Shown: piece after piece, positions 36,258-47,160 of the stretch | Numbering within the stretch: the first letter of the stretch is position 1 | Layout: every line of letters starts with the position of its first letter | From: Liolophura sinensis | Taxonomy: Eukaryota > Mollusca > Polyplacophora > Chitonida > Chitonidae | Direction: 5' to 3' | NCBI RefSeq assembly: GCF_032854445.1 | Contig: NC_088302.1 | Span: 42,042,191 to 42,102,190 of the forward strand | DNA: 60,000 nucleotides | Notes under the pieces: model-generated | Databases searched by the model: none | Told to the model about the DNA's origin: nothing | The model's input: the letters and a program-made list of their open reading frames with translations, nothing else | Made by a program: the position numbers and the translations under genes

Positions 36258-37437
36258 TTAGGAACTAAATCAATGTACGAAACAGGTATAATTAATTTTG
36301 ATTACACGTTGGTGGTATGTGACTGTCAATAATCACATGGAAAAGTTAATTACTTTTGTTACAATCCGCACTTTACATGCTGTTCTGAATATCGTATTGT
36401 TACGTTAGATTTCTATTGAAGGCTACCCACCAGGTTTATCAGTCGGCTACAACCTATTTAGGTCACCAGTATGTATTACGTATTGTACAGGGAAGACATT
36501 AACAAGTGTTGTTGACAATCACTGAAGGTTACTTACAAGGCCTTTGAAGCATCCGCAGACGACGTAAGTCACCGACAAATAAAATATAAAAAAGCGTTTG
36601 ATTTTGTGGTACATAATGGCATGGAGTTTGAAGGCTTTCGTTCAGTGTTGTGTGTTCATAAGAACCAGATTTGAGCAGTCAGTGACAAAACAACATCGTT
36701 GGAAGCCCAATTGTCTACAGCAGACTTGTACAGATCTTGGCTATTTCGTTTATCCTCTGTTACTGAAACTAATTGGCACGACAGTAAATTGTTAAAATAG
36801 TTGTGCCACAAACATGCGGCTACCACTGCTATCTTTAAATCCGGTGTCCTCAAACAGTGACCTATTACCCACATATATCTAAGGCATTTTACTGCCAAAC
36901 TGAAACCATTCAACGAAGGCAGGGAATTTGATATCGAGTAGTTTTATAGATACATTCACAATTTCATTTAACATACTTTCAAAACTCCATAACAAAATGG
37001 CATTGCAAAGTGTGTACCTAAGTCATTTTCATTAAATATGTCAATTCTCAACATGCAATTTACATTTGTAAATTTCCTTATCATTCGGATGTATTCATAT
37101 GTAGCCTCTGTATCACTTTAATCTTTCAAAAATGCATTTTTCTGTGGAATTTCGATAAATGAAAGTTGTGGTAATCAACTAAATATGAAAAGGCCTTTTG
37201 TTTTATATAAGTTTGATCTGTAATGACCACCCCTAAATCTTTCCATGATATCAATGAAATTGAAAACCAGCAATCTTTTATTATCTGCAAAGGATGTTCT
37301 TTTCAAATGTCCGCTTAGTGCCATAAGAAATACAGTGAACTTCATTACCTGTCATAGACATTAGCTTTTGACATGGTTGAGGTGCCATCACTGCTATCGG
37401 TGTAATCTAAAGTTTTACCTTAGAATATAATAAAATA
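36258..37437. other. no gene recognised
   Basis: AT-rich. An 85-codon minus-strand frame (36656-36913) has no recognisable domain. Confidence 0.4.
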
Positions 37438-37690
37438 CTTACAGCATAGTAAAACCAGAGCCCCCACGACAGTGTGAGAACTGGCACATGGTCACACGTA
37501 ACCGGTAAAATATGACCTCTTGATAATTTACCTCAGCTCGGGGATTTTTGTTCATCTACGGTAAATGCTTAAATAGTGGCAAATCAAGCACGCCCCTAGC
37601 ACCATGGCTTAAGCAGTTAGCTAAAGCAATGCAGTGATTTTAAATGCAATTTATGAAATGTCTCTGGTCTAGAATTAGACAAAATATAGA
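37438..37690 (+). repeat. repeat R, copy 5
   Basis: CTTACAGCATAGTAAAACCA, ATGGTCACACGTAACCGG, CGCCCCTAGCACCATGGCTT and TCTAGAATTAGACAAAAT are present in the family order. Confidence 0.8.
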
Positions 37691-39368
37691 AAAAAATAGT
37701 GGTTATTTAACAGAAATTTGACATTCAGAAGATACCATTTAATTGCTAAAATAATATCGCATAACATCTAGTACATCACAGCTGCCACCATGTGCACAAT
37801 TCATCCCATTTGGCAATACCTCACAGACAAGTATATGTAATAATATGAAAAAAACCCAGTCACGCTTGTGAGATCAAAGTTAAAGCTGTCTCCCGAGGTT
37901 TCAGACCGAGTTAAAAACTACGAAACTGTACATTGCAACCAATCTGCAGACATACTGTGACCTAGACTTTATAATGTATCCCGTTTATCCAACAGTAATC
38001 GGTAGATGTACGTCTCAATCCCACATCTAGTCATACCTAAGGCTCACGTGATATGTGTTTCATAATTCATAATTTCACCTGCCACAGGTGCTGACTAGTC
38101 AAATTGACCTCCTTAAGTGATAAATCGAAAAAGTTTATTTAGTTCGTTTTCTTCTGGCTTCTTCAGTGTATATCAAGTTTTGACTACATCATACTGAAAT
38201 GAAAAAAGGCGATACATAAAACAGAATAGGAACAGTTAAAACTATTATCGATATTTTAAGCTTGATTTGAATGCTTATTATTGTATTCTAAATGTTCAAA
38301 ATCTCGAAATACAATAAATGCCATATAAAATATCACAGTGCAAATTCCTGAAAGCATAAACCATACTCATAGTTTTAAATGTTCCCACAATATTCAAATC
38401 GTCTAGATATAAACCTAGGTGACTATAATTTCAGCTCGTAGAATTCCTAGAAGCGCTAAAATCCAACTTCTGATGTTGAGTTGTGTAAATTACATGGAAA
38501 CATCTGTGTCGAATGAATCTAAGGGTTTGTCAGTGCCTAAGTCTAGAATGAACACTTATATGGGTATAATGACACAAAGCAATCTCACCAAAAACACGTT
38601 ACACAGGTCATCGTAGTAAATCGTGAAAATCGCTTCAATGCATCATCGTAACCCAGAACAAAGTTTCAGAATCATTCCCTTTGAGTGAACGTGTCTCTCT
38701 GGAATTAGAATCACAGTAACTGTCACATTTTTGACACATAGAACTGAGTTTTGTTCCGGGTTGGGAGTGTTTGAGAGTACAGTAAGTCACACATTGTTCA
38801 CATTCGGTTAAATCTCGTGCCCCAGCAGGGTGTGTTTTAACTGAAAACCTGGGTAGCTTCCGGTGAGCCTGGTTTATGCTGTGATTGTCCGCTGTGCCTA
38901 CAGAGTATAGAAACCTGATGCAACATACCCAGGAAAGTAAGTGATGAGTCCAACAACAACTAAAAAAAAAATGAAAAAACAGATCACGCGGTCAACCTGT
39001 AAAACGGTGTAAACAGTTAAACCCCTCGTAACTAGCACCCTGCACCCCAAAATGATTCATCTTTTGCAGTAACAAACCCAGCGGATTCAGTATCATGTTG
39101 TTGTAAAGCCAGACCATCCAGACAATATGGATTCCGCACCCTTCTCGGCCAAACCCAAACGATCGTCATCCTCTAATGGCAAAATAAGATAATCCAGCAT
39201 CCAGCTGTAGCAAACGAGAAGGAAACAGCAACCTGCTGTACATTAACAAACCCTGCGAATCAACAAACCCGAAAGGTCTAGCATTCAGGTATAGCAATAC
39301 AAGTGATTAGCGGGTCCGGAACCTGTACGCACTTTCTGTCCTCATGTAATACGTCAAGAACTCTTCCT
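37691..39368. other. no gene recognised; includes probable 3' UTR of the GPCR
   Basis: The part just below 39369 would be the 3' untranslated region of the minus-strand receptor. No clear AATAAA was found close to its stop codon on that strand. Confidence 0.4.
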
Positions 39369-40847
39369 TTAAACAACTGATAAAGATGCAGATTTCTTTC
39401 CAGGCGAGGTATCTGCCTCCAGTATTGAAGCCTTACTAGGACCGGATGTTTTAGTTTGTTGCACCAAGAAAAGCGATGTACGGTTTTCTAGCGAGTCAGA
39501 TAGCAAAGTTGGATCAGATTTTAAGGTTGATGGAGTGCAGTTGTGTAGTCCAACGTTTTGTAAATTTTGGTGTTGAGCAAGGAACTCGTTGGAAGGCACG
39601 GATTGCTTAGATGACACAAAAGACTGTTGAAAAGTCGATGGATGAGTTATGGACTGTTCAGAATGCATCAACTGATCGACAGGTTGTTGAGAAGGCGATT
39701 GATGATTAACTGGTTGTTTGAAAGAAGGTTGACTAGGCAATCGCTCTGGGTGCACATTTTGTGACTGTGGTTGTTTACTTGGCATCGTCAACTTAAGGAC
39801 CCCCACTTTATGACGACGCGCGCAGATCAATTTTATCTCCCGCCGAAAACGAGGTCCACTCAGACAGTATAATATAAAGTTTAATGAATTGTTGAGGTAC
39901 ATGAGAAAATTGACAATGGCCCAGCAAAGGTTCAAAAGAGCGAACTCGTTATAGTCGGCGGTGCGCGACCAGCGCGGGTAACCGATCAAGTATATACTGA
40001 TAGGTGCCGTTGTGAAGAGGAACAAGGTATTGAGTGAGATAAGCAGAGCGGTCATGGATGAGGTACTTACTCCACTGGTCGTGTGGGCATCGGTGGGTGC
40101 CACCCGGTGCCTCCTGCGGGAATAGACGACCCGAAAGATGAGGGAGATGTTACAGACGATGATGAGGCAGAACGGAATCATAGAAAAGACGGCAAGATCG
40201 ACCCAAGGCCAGATGTTCTCAGTAAATAAAGCATATTCGTTCGTCAACACCGTGCAATGGGAGATTAGAACAGGAACGCCAGTGGAGTTATCGAAGCTGG
40301 ATCCAAATCCAAAAAAGAAATGGGAGTTTAAGATGGCGAGAAGGCAGAAGATGACAAAAAGAGTGATCTGTGTTCTGCGCCTTGTGCAGAAAGTTTTCGC
40401 CTTGAAAGGAAAGCAAACTCCAATAAATCTCTCCACAGAGACAGCTACTAAGATCCACACTGAATAGTCGATGGAAACGTAAACGGAGAAGATGTGCAGT
40501 CTACAGACGACAGGCGACAATTCTCGAATGTCAGTGTCGACCACGTACCTGAGCCATTGTCGGAGGAGGCCTGTGTAGAGGACGACAATGTCGGCCACAC
40601 CGAGGACCACAAGGTACGGAGAGGAGGACATCTTCCACATTGATTTCCGGCAAAGAATCAAGATTGTCAGAATGTTTCCGAAAGTGCCGAGCAGTATGAG
40701 GATTGGCGGGAAATACTTCCAGAGTTCTGTGGCATAATATTGATGAGGAGGAATTGTCAAATTACCGAACACGTCAGCGCTGGCATTTGAATCGGCAATG
40801 TTAAACCAACTGCCGTTATTTCTTCCTGGATCAAGTGTCAAATCCAT
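39369..40847 (-). CDS. class A (rhodopsin-family) GPCR, probable peptide receptor
   Basis: A single uninterrupted exon of 492 codons. The N-terminus (1-45) has sequons at N11, N21 and N29. TM1 (47-66) carries G57-N58, and TM2 (78-97) carries D86. TM3 begins near C115, paired with C198 in loop 2, and ends in ERF (139-141) in place of DRY. TM4 (160-180) lacks the usual Trp. TM5 (215-240) has P225. TM6 (265-288) has Pro282 but no CWxP. TM7 ends NNSLNFILYC in place of NPxxY. The cytoplasmic tail of about 150 residues is rich in Gln, Ser and Pro with loosely repeated QP/QS segments. These features fit the large lophotrochozoan set of neuropeptide-type receptors (FMRFamide- or TRH-receptor-like), expected at the plasma membrane and coupled to G proteins. 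The ligand cannot be assigned. The start is supported by the short sequon-rich N-terminus typical of this class. Confidence 0.93.
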   Translation of the reverse strand: MDLTLDPGRNNGSWFNIADSNASADVFGNLTIPPHQYYATELWKYFPPILILLGTFGNILTILILCRKSMWKMSSSPYLVVLGVADIVVLYTGLLRQWLRYVVDTDIRELSPVVCRLHIFSVYVSIDYSVWILVAVSVERFIGVCFPFKAKTFCTRRRTQITLFVIFCLLAILNSHFFFGFGSSFDNSTGVPVLISHCTVLTNEYALFTENIWPWVDLAVFSMIPFCLIIVCNISLIFRVVYSRRRHRVAPTDAHTTSGVSTSSMTALLISLNTLFLFTTAPISIYLIGYPRWSRTADYNEFALLNLCWAIVNFLMYLNNSLNFILYCLSGPRFRREIKLICARRHKVGVLKLTMPSKQPQSQNVHPERLPSQPSFKQPVNHQSPSQQPVDQLMHSEQSITHPSTFQQSFVSSKQSVPSNEFLAQHQNLQNVGLHNCTPSTLKSDPTLLSDSLENRTSLFLVQQTKTSGPSKASILEADTSPGKKSASLSVV

Positions 40848-42339
40848 GGAAATGTAGACTCGCTATACTGGTATCCGAAAGATTCTTGTATAGTTTAGTT
40901 AACCCACAACTTTCCTGACTATAACCCTGACTTTCCTGCCTGCACTTCTCTGTGGTAAGAGACTTGACACATTAATGACCAGGCTGAACTATCCACTTGC
41001 CATGGATTATTGTCGCCTTGAAGGAGGATGCCGTCTTCTTCATTGCTGAGTTTGAATATCCCATGAGGGTATGCCAGCCCAATCGTTATTCACCCCTGGC
41101 TGTCGATCCAGCTCCTCTTCAGACAAGAGATGGACTATATCAATAAGCTTAGCACCTCACTGCCCAGTTGCGCCGTGTGATCTATAGCCCGTTTACGCCA
41201 CATTAGGCGCACCGCTCAATAGTGTGTCAAATCTATCAATGCATCATTAATTCCACAATGTACGACTTAATCTACATTGTTGTTGGTGACATAATTTTCT
41301 CCTCTTCCGTGACTTTATGGGAATCTTCCGACAGCTTTTCCTTGGCAACACCGAGCACGGAACTGAGCTATCTTGGTTGCGTCGATATATATTAGTGATT
41401 GATTTCTTAGACTGCCTTGTTTTATATTCATCACTTGATAGCCCGCAGTAGGGGCGGAATATGTGTTACATGTATTCCCTTCCACCCAAGTGCCTTCTCC
41501 CTGACGATCGCATGTTATCAATTGTCGATTCTGTACGCTCCGAATTTGTATAAACGCCTAATGTCTACTAAATCAACGAGGCTCGAGACAGCTGATAGTT
41601 CACTACGGGATGCTATTGGGCCGTCACCTTGGGACAACAAGTGCTCGCATCCGTCCTTTATGGACTGGAAATCAATATGGACAATTATCGGGCTTCAGAT
41701 TTACTCGCAGGTAATCATCAGTAGACAATTAGGGTGGCTTAAATCACGCCAGGGCACATGAAACACCTGGACGCGGCTACATAAGCGTATTGCTTATAAA
41801 CCAGTTTTTCCTACTGCGGACAAAAATTCGTGAAGAGTTTTAATCGACCCTTTGGACTCACGGTTATGCAGTTGTATACCATTGTTTCTAAAAACTGTTA
41901 TTTAAAGCAAGGCTTGTTGACAATATGGAGTTAACATAAAAAACTGATAAAAATGATATATCCACTGAAAACAATCTCATCACAATATTTTTCTCATTAC
42001 AGTAATATCAGTTATACCCACAGGAGACACGAAAATTAAACGTCTTTACTTTAGGGTCATTTAAATTCAGAGAAAGATAAACTGCCGATACCATTTAATT
42101 ATTCTTACTGACCGATCGCCTGCGGGTGTGGATTTCAGTATGAAAATATTTGTCATCCATAAGTTGCCAGGTAATTGAAGAAGGAAGGAAACGACCTGAC
42201 ATATTTTTTTAAAGGCCTTTAAGCATTTTGATGCATAGGTTCAGTGATGATATGAAAATCGGCTCATATTCGGGACTTAACTGCAATCTTCTTCATTTAA
42301 TGCTCCGTGTAAGGAAAAAGGTTGAGTTTCCATCGACCA
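40848..42339. other. 5' flank of the GPCR; no further gene
   Basis: No clear TATA box is seen upstream of the receptor start. A 114-codon plus-strand frame (41417-41761) has no recognisable domain. Confidence 0.4.
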
Positions 42340-42930
42340 GTTGTGTCTGTCCGGTGCCAATATACTGTGCTATACATTCAGATGCCTTCGGCATGGGGTT
42401 TTGTCATGGCAGTAAATATGTCAGCATAATGTGCCATTTTTGGTGCCTTCGTCAAGAGGCTGTTGTGATGTGTCACTGTGCTATATTTGGTGTCTTTGGC
42501 ATGGGATGGTTATGATGGCAGTAAATATGTCAGCATAATGTGCTATTCTTGGTGCCTTCGGCATGGGGCTGTTGTGATGTGTCACTACCCTGTGCTATAC
42601 TTGGTGTCATCAGCATGGGGTTTTTGTGATGGCAGTAAATATGTCAGCATAATGTGCTATTTTTGGTGTTTTCGGCATGGGGCTGTTGTGATGTGTCACC
42701 ACACGGTGCTATAAATGGTATGAACGACATGGGACTCTTTTGATGTCAATAAATACTTGCATGTCGGTGCATCATGCTATAAACATGGGATTCTTTTGAT
42801 AACAATAAATATGTCAATACACTGTGCTGTACTTGATGCTTTCGGCACGGGGCTCTTTTGGTGACAGCAAATATGTCAGCTTACTGTACTATACACGGTG
42901 TCTTCGGCATAGGGTTGTTTTGATGATAAT
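42340..42930. repeat. minisatellite with a higher-order unit of about 110 bp
   Basis: Two alternating halves of about 55 bases: one with GGCAGTAAATATGTCAGCAT, the other with GGCTGTTGTGATGTGTCAC. Both are flanked by GTGCTAT and CTTCGGCATGGGG. The AGTAAATATG marks at 42411, 42520 and 42634 give spacings of 109 and 114. Units decay toward the 3' end. Confidence 0.9.
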
Positions 42931-42931
42931 T

Positions 42932-43104
42932 TTTTGATTTATTTATTTGATTGGTGTTTTACGCTGTACTCAAGAACATTTCACTTATACAGCAGCCAGC
43001 GTTACAGTGGCCTGTAACCGGCAAAGCCCGGGAGAACTCCACGACCATCCGCAGGTTGATGGAACACCCTCCCATGTACGGCCGGAAAGGAAGCCAGTAT
43101 GATG
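42932..43104 (-). repeat. SINE-A copy
   Basis: Tail, TTGGTGTTTTACGCTGTACT, CAAGAACATTTCACTTATAC, CACGACCATCCGCAGGTTGA and GGCCGGAAAGGAAGCCAGTA. It starts where the minisatellite ends. Confidence 0.9.
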
Positions 43105-43138
43105 ATAATACATAAATCAGCATGATAATATAATTAAG

Positions 43139-43430
43139 ACTTACAGCATAGATATTAAGACAAGAGAAGACAGTGTGATAGCTGGCAAATGGTCACAGGT
43201 AACCGGTGAAATACGGTCTCACGAAATTTTACCTTAGTCAGGGTTTTAGTCTAAATATTCATGTAAACGCATACATAGTAGCAATTTACACGCCGACTAG
43301 CACCATGGCTTAAGTAGAATTACGTCAAAAAATATACGCTGATGTTGATAAAAACTTTTCAGACGTCACTCCTCTACGATTACTAAAAATGCCTTGTCGT
43401 CAGCACATTTCTCATACAATCAAACTTTGA
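43139..43430 (+). repeat. repeat R, copy 6
   Basis: CTTACAGCATAG, CAGTGTGATAGCTGGCAAAT, ACCGGTGAAATACGG, CTAGCACCATGGCTTAAGTA and CAGACGTCACTC are in family order. It sits 35 bases after a SINE-A copy. Confidence 0.8.
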
Positions 43431-44705
43431 CAACGTTCACGTTGATAGTAACATTTAAGCCCCAAGCAAATTTATAAACAATACAAAAAAAAAAAGATGA
43501 CAAGATAGCACCCGATCATTACATTGATTTATTCGTTACAAGCAAGTTTCGCCACTAAGGCCAGACAGTGTTATATGATAAGGGTAGATGTACATCTGGC
43601 TTATTCCACCTGGGGGCATTGTCACGTGCCGTGGACGGGGACCCTTGCTTTACTATATATGTATTAGTCTTCAGAAACCTATGCTTTCGACAGCCAATGA
43701 CCGGGGTAGTTTCAGCCAATCATTGATCGTCCCTTATAAGCGTGTAATCCTTGTTTCGAAGCAGATGCATGTACGTTCGGACCCCATTTTCGCCTTAAGA
43801 CAACATTAAACAACATTAATAAGCAGTGCTATGAACGCTGATCTGTGTGCTTTAAACGAAAGAGCCCCAACAGCCGATCGATGTAGCCTATGTTGTTGTT
43901 GTTTCGCTACTAATTTGTATCAAGCCTATTTGGCGCTAGCACTTCTACGTCTATTTTGAAATAAATTTATTCCATACACCGTATACTTCCCATCACAACC
44001 ACATCCCATGTTGTTTTGAACTGCTGTTAGTATCTATAACTCAGGTGAAATCTGATTGGACCCTGAATCATGCATATTTATGAAGGAAAGTTCACGGTTT
44101 TGAAGAGTTAATCTGGCTCAGTAAATCAAGGGAGATGATGTTGGACATCGCTTATTTGATTAAATGAAGATAATTACACGAGAAAATGGTAACATCTGCC
44201 CAAATTTCAGACAGGTTAATTAGTAATGACATTCATTTCAATTGTTTGATAGCAGGACATCTAATGAGTCCTCTCTTATTATCCATCCAAGTAGGGATTA
44301 TATCACGCTGGTTTGCATACTGCAAAACAAACCTCATTAATTATCCGGATTTATGCCTCGTGCATGTCGATGAACTTCACATTTCATCTGTAACCAGCTT
44401 AGGTAGTTAGACAACACTTAAGTTCCACACCAGGGCCAATATTTGATAACCACGGGCTCTCTGTCTCACGTGTCTATCCAGGTGAGCATAATGTTTGTAA
44501 CTTAGGAACATTTATACTTTTCCTTACTTCATAGCATGATATTTTGTATGCTATAAATATGGACTTTTTCAATGTTTTAAACATAAAGTCTGATCTTTAT
44601 GGACTACATGCACTTATATCTTTCCTGACATCAATGAAGCTGACTACTTCTACTTCCAGGTAAATGTCTTCAAAACATACTGGTCTTGGGGAATTTGACT
44701 TTAGA
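43431..44705. other. no gene recognised
   Basis: AT-rich, with no recognisable exon. Confidence 0.4.
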
Positions 44706-44852
44706 TTTTGTTTCACCGGTTGAGAGTCTAACTGTTTCACCGTTTGACGGCCTACGTGTTTCACCAGTTGACGGCCTGAGAGTTTCGCCGGTTGACGGCC
44801 TGAGCCTTTTACTGATTGACGCCTAAATCTTTCACCGGTTGACCGCTTCATC
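44706..44852. repeat. 24-bp tandem repeat, about 6 units
   Basis: Units resemble GTTTCACCGGTTGACGGCCT plus four bases. Because 24 is a multiple of three, the minus strand stays open and reads as an eight-residue repeat of the form GRQxVKxx within a 116-codon frame (44597-44947). Translation is not supported by splice or domain evidence. Confidence 0.85.
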
Positions 44853-45111
44853 TGTGATTTGGATACTTCCCTTATTAACAACTCCTCACGGTATAGACTG
44901 TTTGGTGTAGTTCTGGTTATCTTTATTTTCAAAGCCAAAAACACCAACTGGTGCTATGGTGTTCTTGGCAGAATGGCTGCGAATATAGTGATCAGTGCAG
45001 AAGTACTCTCCCCACCTTACATGAAGACCGAGTGCCTTAATAGAATAAAGCAAATATTAACATCATCCACACAGTATCTGTTTCGATCCCAATATCTATA
45101 CGATTTTTTTA

Positions 45112-45252
45112 TTTCATTTTGTTAGTCGGTTGTTTTACGCCACAGTCAAGAATGCTTTCACTAACTCATACGATGGGGGTCAGTTTATGATGGGGGAATC
45201 GACCTGCGTAAACCATCGACCTTTGGTAAAATACTGGCAATCTTAGTGACCG
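45112..45252 (-). repeat. SINE-C-type copy
   Basis: TTTTGTTAGTCGGTTGTTTT, ACGCCACAGTCAAGAATGCT and CGACCTTTGGTAAAATACTG correspond to landmarks of other SINE-C copies. Confidence 0.55.
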
Positions 45253-45479
45253 TTTGAATGTGGCCGTTTGTTGAATACAACAAGTCTTCCAACAATAGGT
45301 TGAGCATATTGACGTCGCAGTTTGGCAGTTTGTGAGTAGCTTGCCGGTAGCTGATGATTTGGACTGGGCAATCCGCTTTCCTCCATGCGTTAAACTGATT
45401 CATATTTGTAACGTTAAGCAACAATCTGAGAAGAATCTCCCCCCCCCAAATATATTAACATCGATCACATTTCATCACG

Positions 45480-46030
45480 TGTATTTTGTCTTAATTGTTT
45501 TTGTGGCATTTACTTGTATTTTGTCAACATGGGTTTAATGTTAATGGTGGATGTGTCGCTTACGTGTATTTTATCGACATCGGTCTGATGTTAAAAGTGG
45601 TTGTTTCACTCGCGTGTATTTTGTAGAAGTTCCATGTCCTTGGTAGTTGGGGTACTTACTTGTATTTTGTTGACATCAATCTGGTGTTAATTGTGGTTGT
45701 TTTACTTACTTGTATTGTGTTAACGTTCCATGTCCTTGGGGGTTGGCGTACTTACTGGTATTCTGTCGACAGTTGTCTGATGTTAATGATGGATGTGGCA
45801 CTTGCGTATATTTTGACAACGTCTCATGTCATTGGTGGTTGTGGCACTTACGTATATTTTGTCGAAATCGGTCTGATGCCAACAGTGGTTGTAGTACGTA
45901 CGTTATTTTTTGTCAGCATCGATCCGATTGCAATGGTTGTCGTGTGTATGTATTTCGTCAACATGGACCCGATGCTTTGGTGGTTGTTGCACTTACGTAT
46001 ATTTTGTCCACATGATGGCTGTAGTGGTTA
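45480..46030. repeat. minisatellite, about 52-bp unit, 10 or more copies
   Basis: Each unit contains a variant of TTACGTGTATTTTGTCGACA and TCTGATGTTAATGGTGGTTG. Starts near 45514, 45564, 45617, 45661, 45713 and 45767 give spacings of 44-54 bases. A second variant (TTCCATGTCCTTGGGGGTTG) alternates in part of the array. Open frames of 100-130 codons across it are by-products. Confidence 0.9.
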
Positions 46031-46516
46031 CTTACGTGAAGCAAAGACCTAAGACTTACGATTATTGGCGTCATTAGTATACACCAGTAAATCAGCATAA
46101 ATTGTAAATCGGGATGGAAGAACGCTATACCGCCACGTTCATTAAAAGCGCTACTGCTGTTATTCATTCATTAAAGGCTTCCTGTATATATTAGACGTCA
46201 GTGTTCTCTTCATTACAAATGACCACTGAGTTGGTTTACACGACCTTTGGCCTTACCTGACAATAGTTAGCCAGTTGTCCGCCTTCCGGGGTACTGGTTT
46301 CTCATTGTTCGCGGACTGACCACAAATTACTTTTGTTACCTGTTGGATTAATCAATACGGTATATACCGGTATGTATATATCCGGAAGGTACGCCTGGAA
46401 TATCCGGTTGCCGTGCGAACAGTGAAAGTGGAAGAGTGTGATGGCCACTGGGACCTGCACAAAATGTTAATAACAACACTAAGGACAAAATTATCTCTGA
46501 TTCCTTCCATGATTTT

Positions 46517-46555
<39 letters not shown>

Positions 46556-47017
46556 AAGTCAACGGCACACCTTCCAAACGTTGTGGTAATTTACGTCAAT
46601 GACCAGCATGCATGTACAACATAGATGGGCTGCAAAGGATATAGACGAATTTTTATTGAAGTTCGAGCTTAATTTCATACCTCAATTAGACATTTATTCA
46701 GGCTTTTATATTAACAGTGTTCTAGCTACATAAAACTTAAACAAAATCTTAACACCGATCTTTAATTATATCTGGTTAAGAAGCCAAATTTCACGGAGAT
46801 ATATTATTCTCATTCAAGGAACATAGTACTGCGGAGGAAAACAGACCCTCCAAACTGTCCAATCTAGGCGTCGGAACAGACATTTGTATACAACGTTCCG
46901 CGTCAATAATCACGAGACAAATTACCAAAATGACTTTTAACACAAACTATAAAAGAACTAAGAAAGTATATAAAGCACGAAAATAGGACGGAATCATGAA
47001 TGGAGAAGCAGTCAGCA
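46031..47017. other. no gene recognised; long poly(A) run
   Basis: The run of 34 A at 46520-46553 is the longest homopolymer in the window. No retroelement body could be tied to it. Confidence 0.5.
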
Positions 47018-47160
47018 GTTTTCAATGATGTAGGAAAGACGCAAGGTGTGGAAGACGCAAGCAACAAACAATTTTCAATGATGCAGGAAAGACGCAGGGT
47101 ATGAAAGACGCAAGCAGTCAACAGTTTTCAATTACATGTATCTAGGAAAGATGCAAGGCC
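47018..47160. repeat. 53-bp tandem repeat, about 2.7 units
   Basis: TTTTCAATGATG with AGGAAAGACGCA recurs at 47019, 47072 and 47125, spaced exactly 53 bases. The unit also holds GAAGACGCAAGCA. Confidence 0.9.

Noticed and set aside
45660-46052. 100- and 130-codon frames rich in Val, Cys and Tyr
   Set aside because: They are translations of the 52-bp minisatellite.
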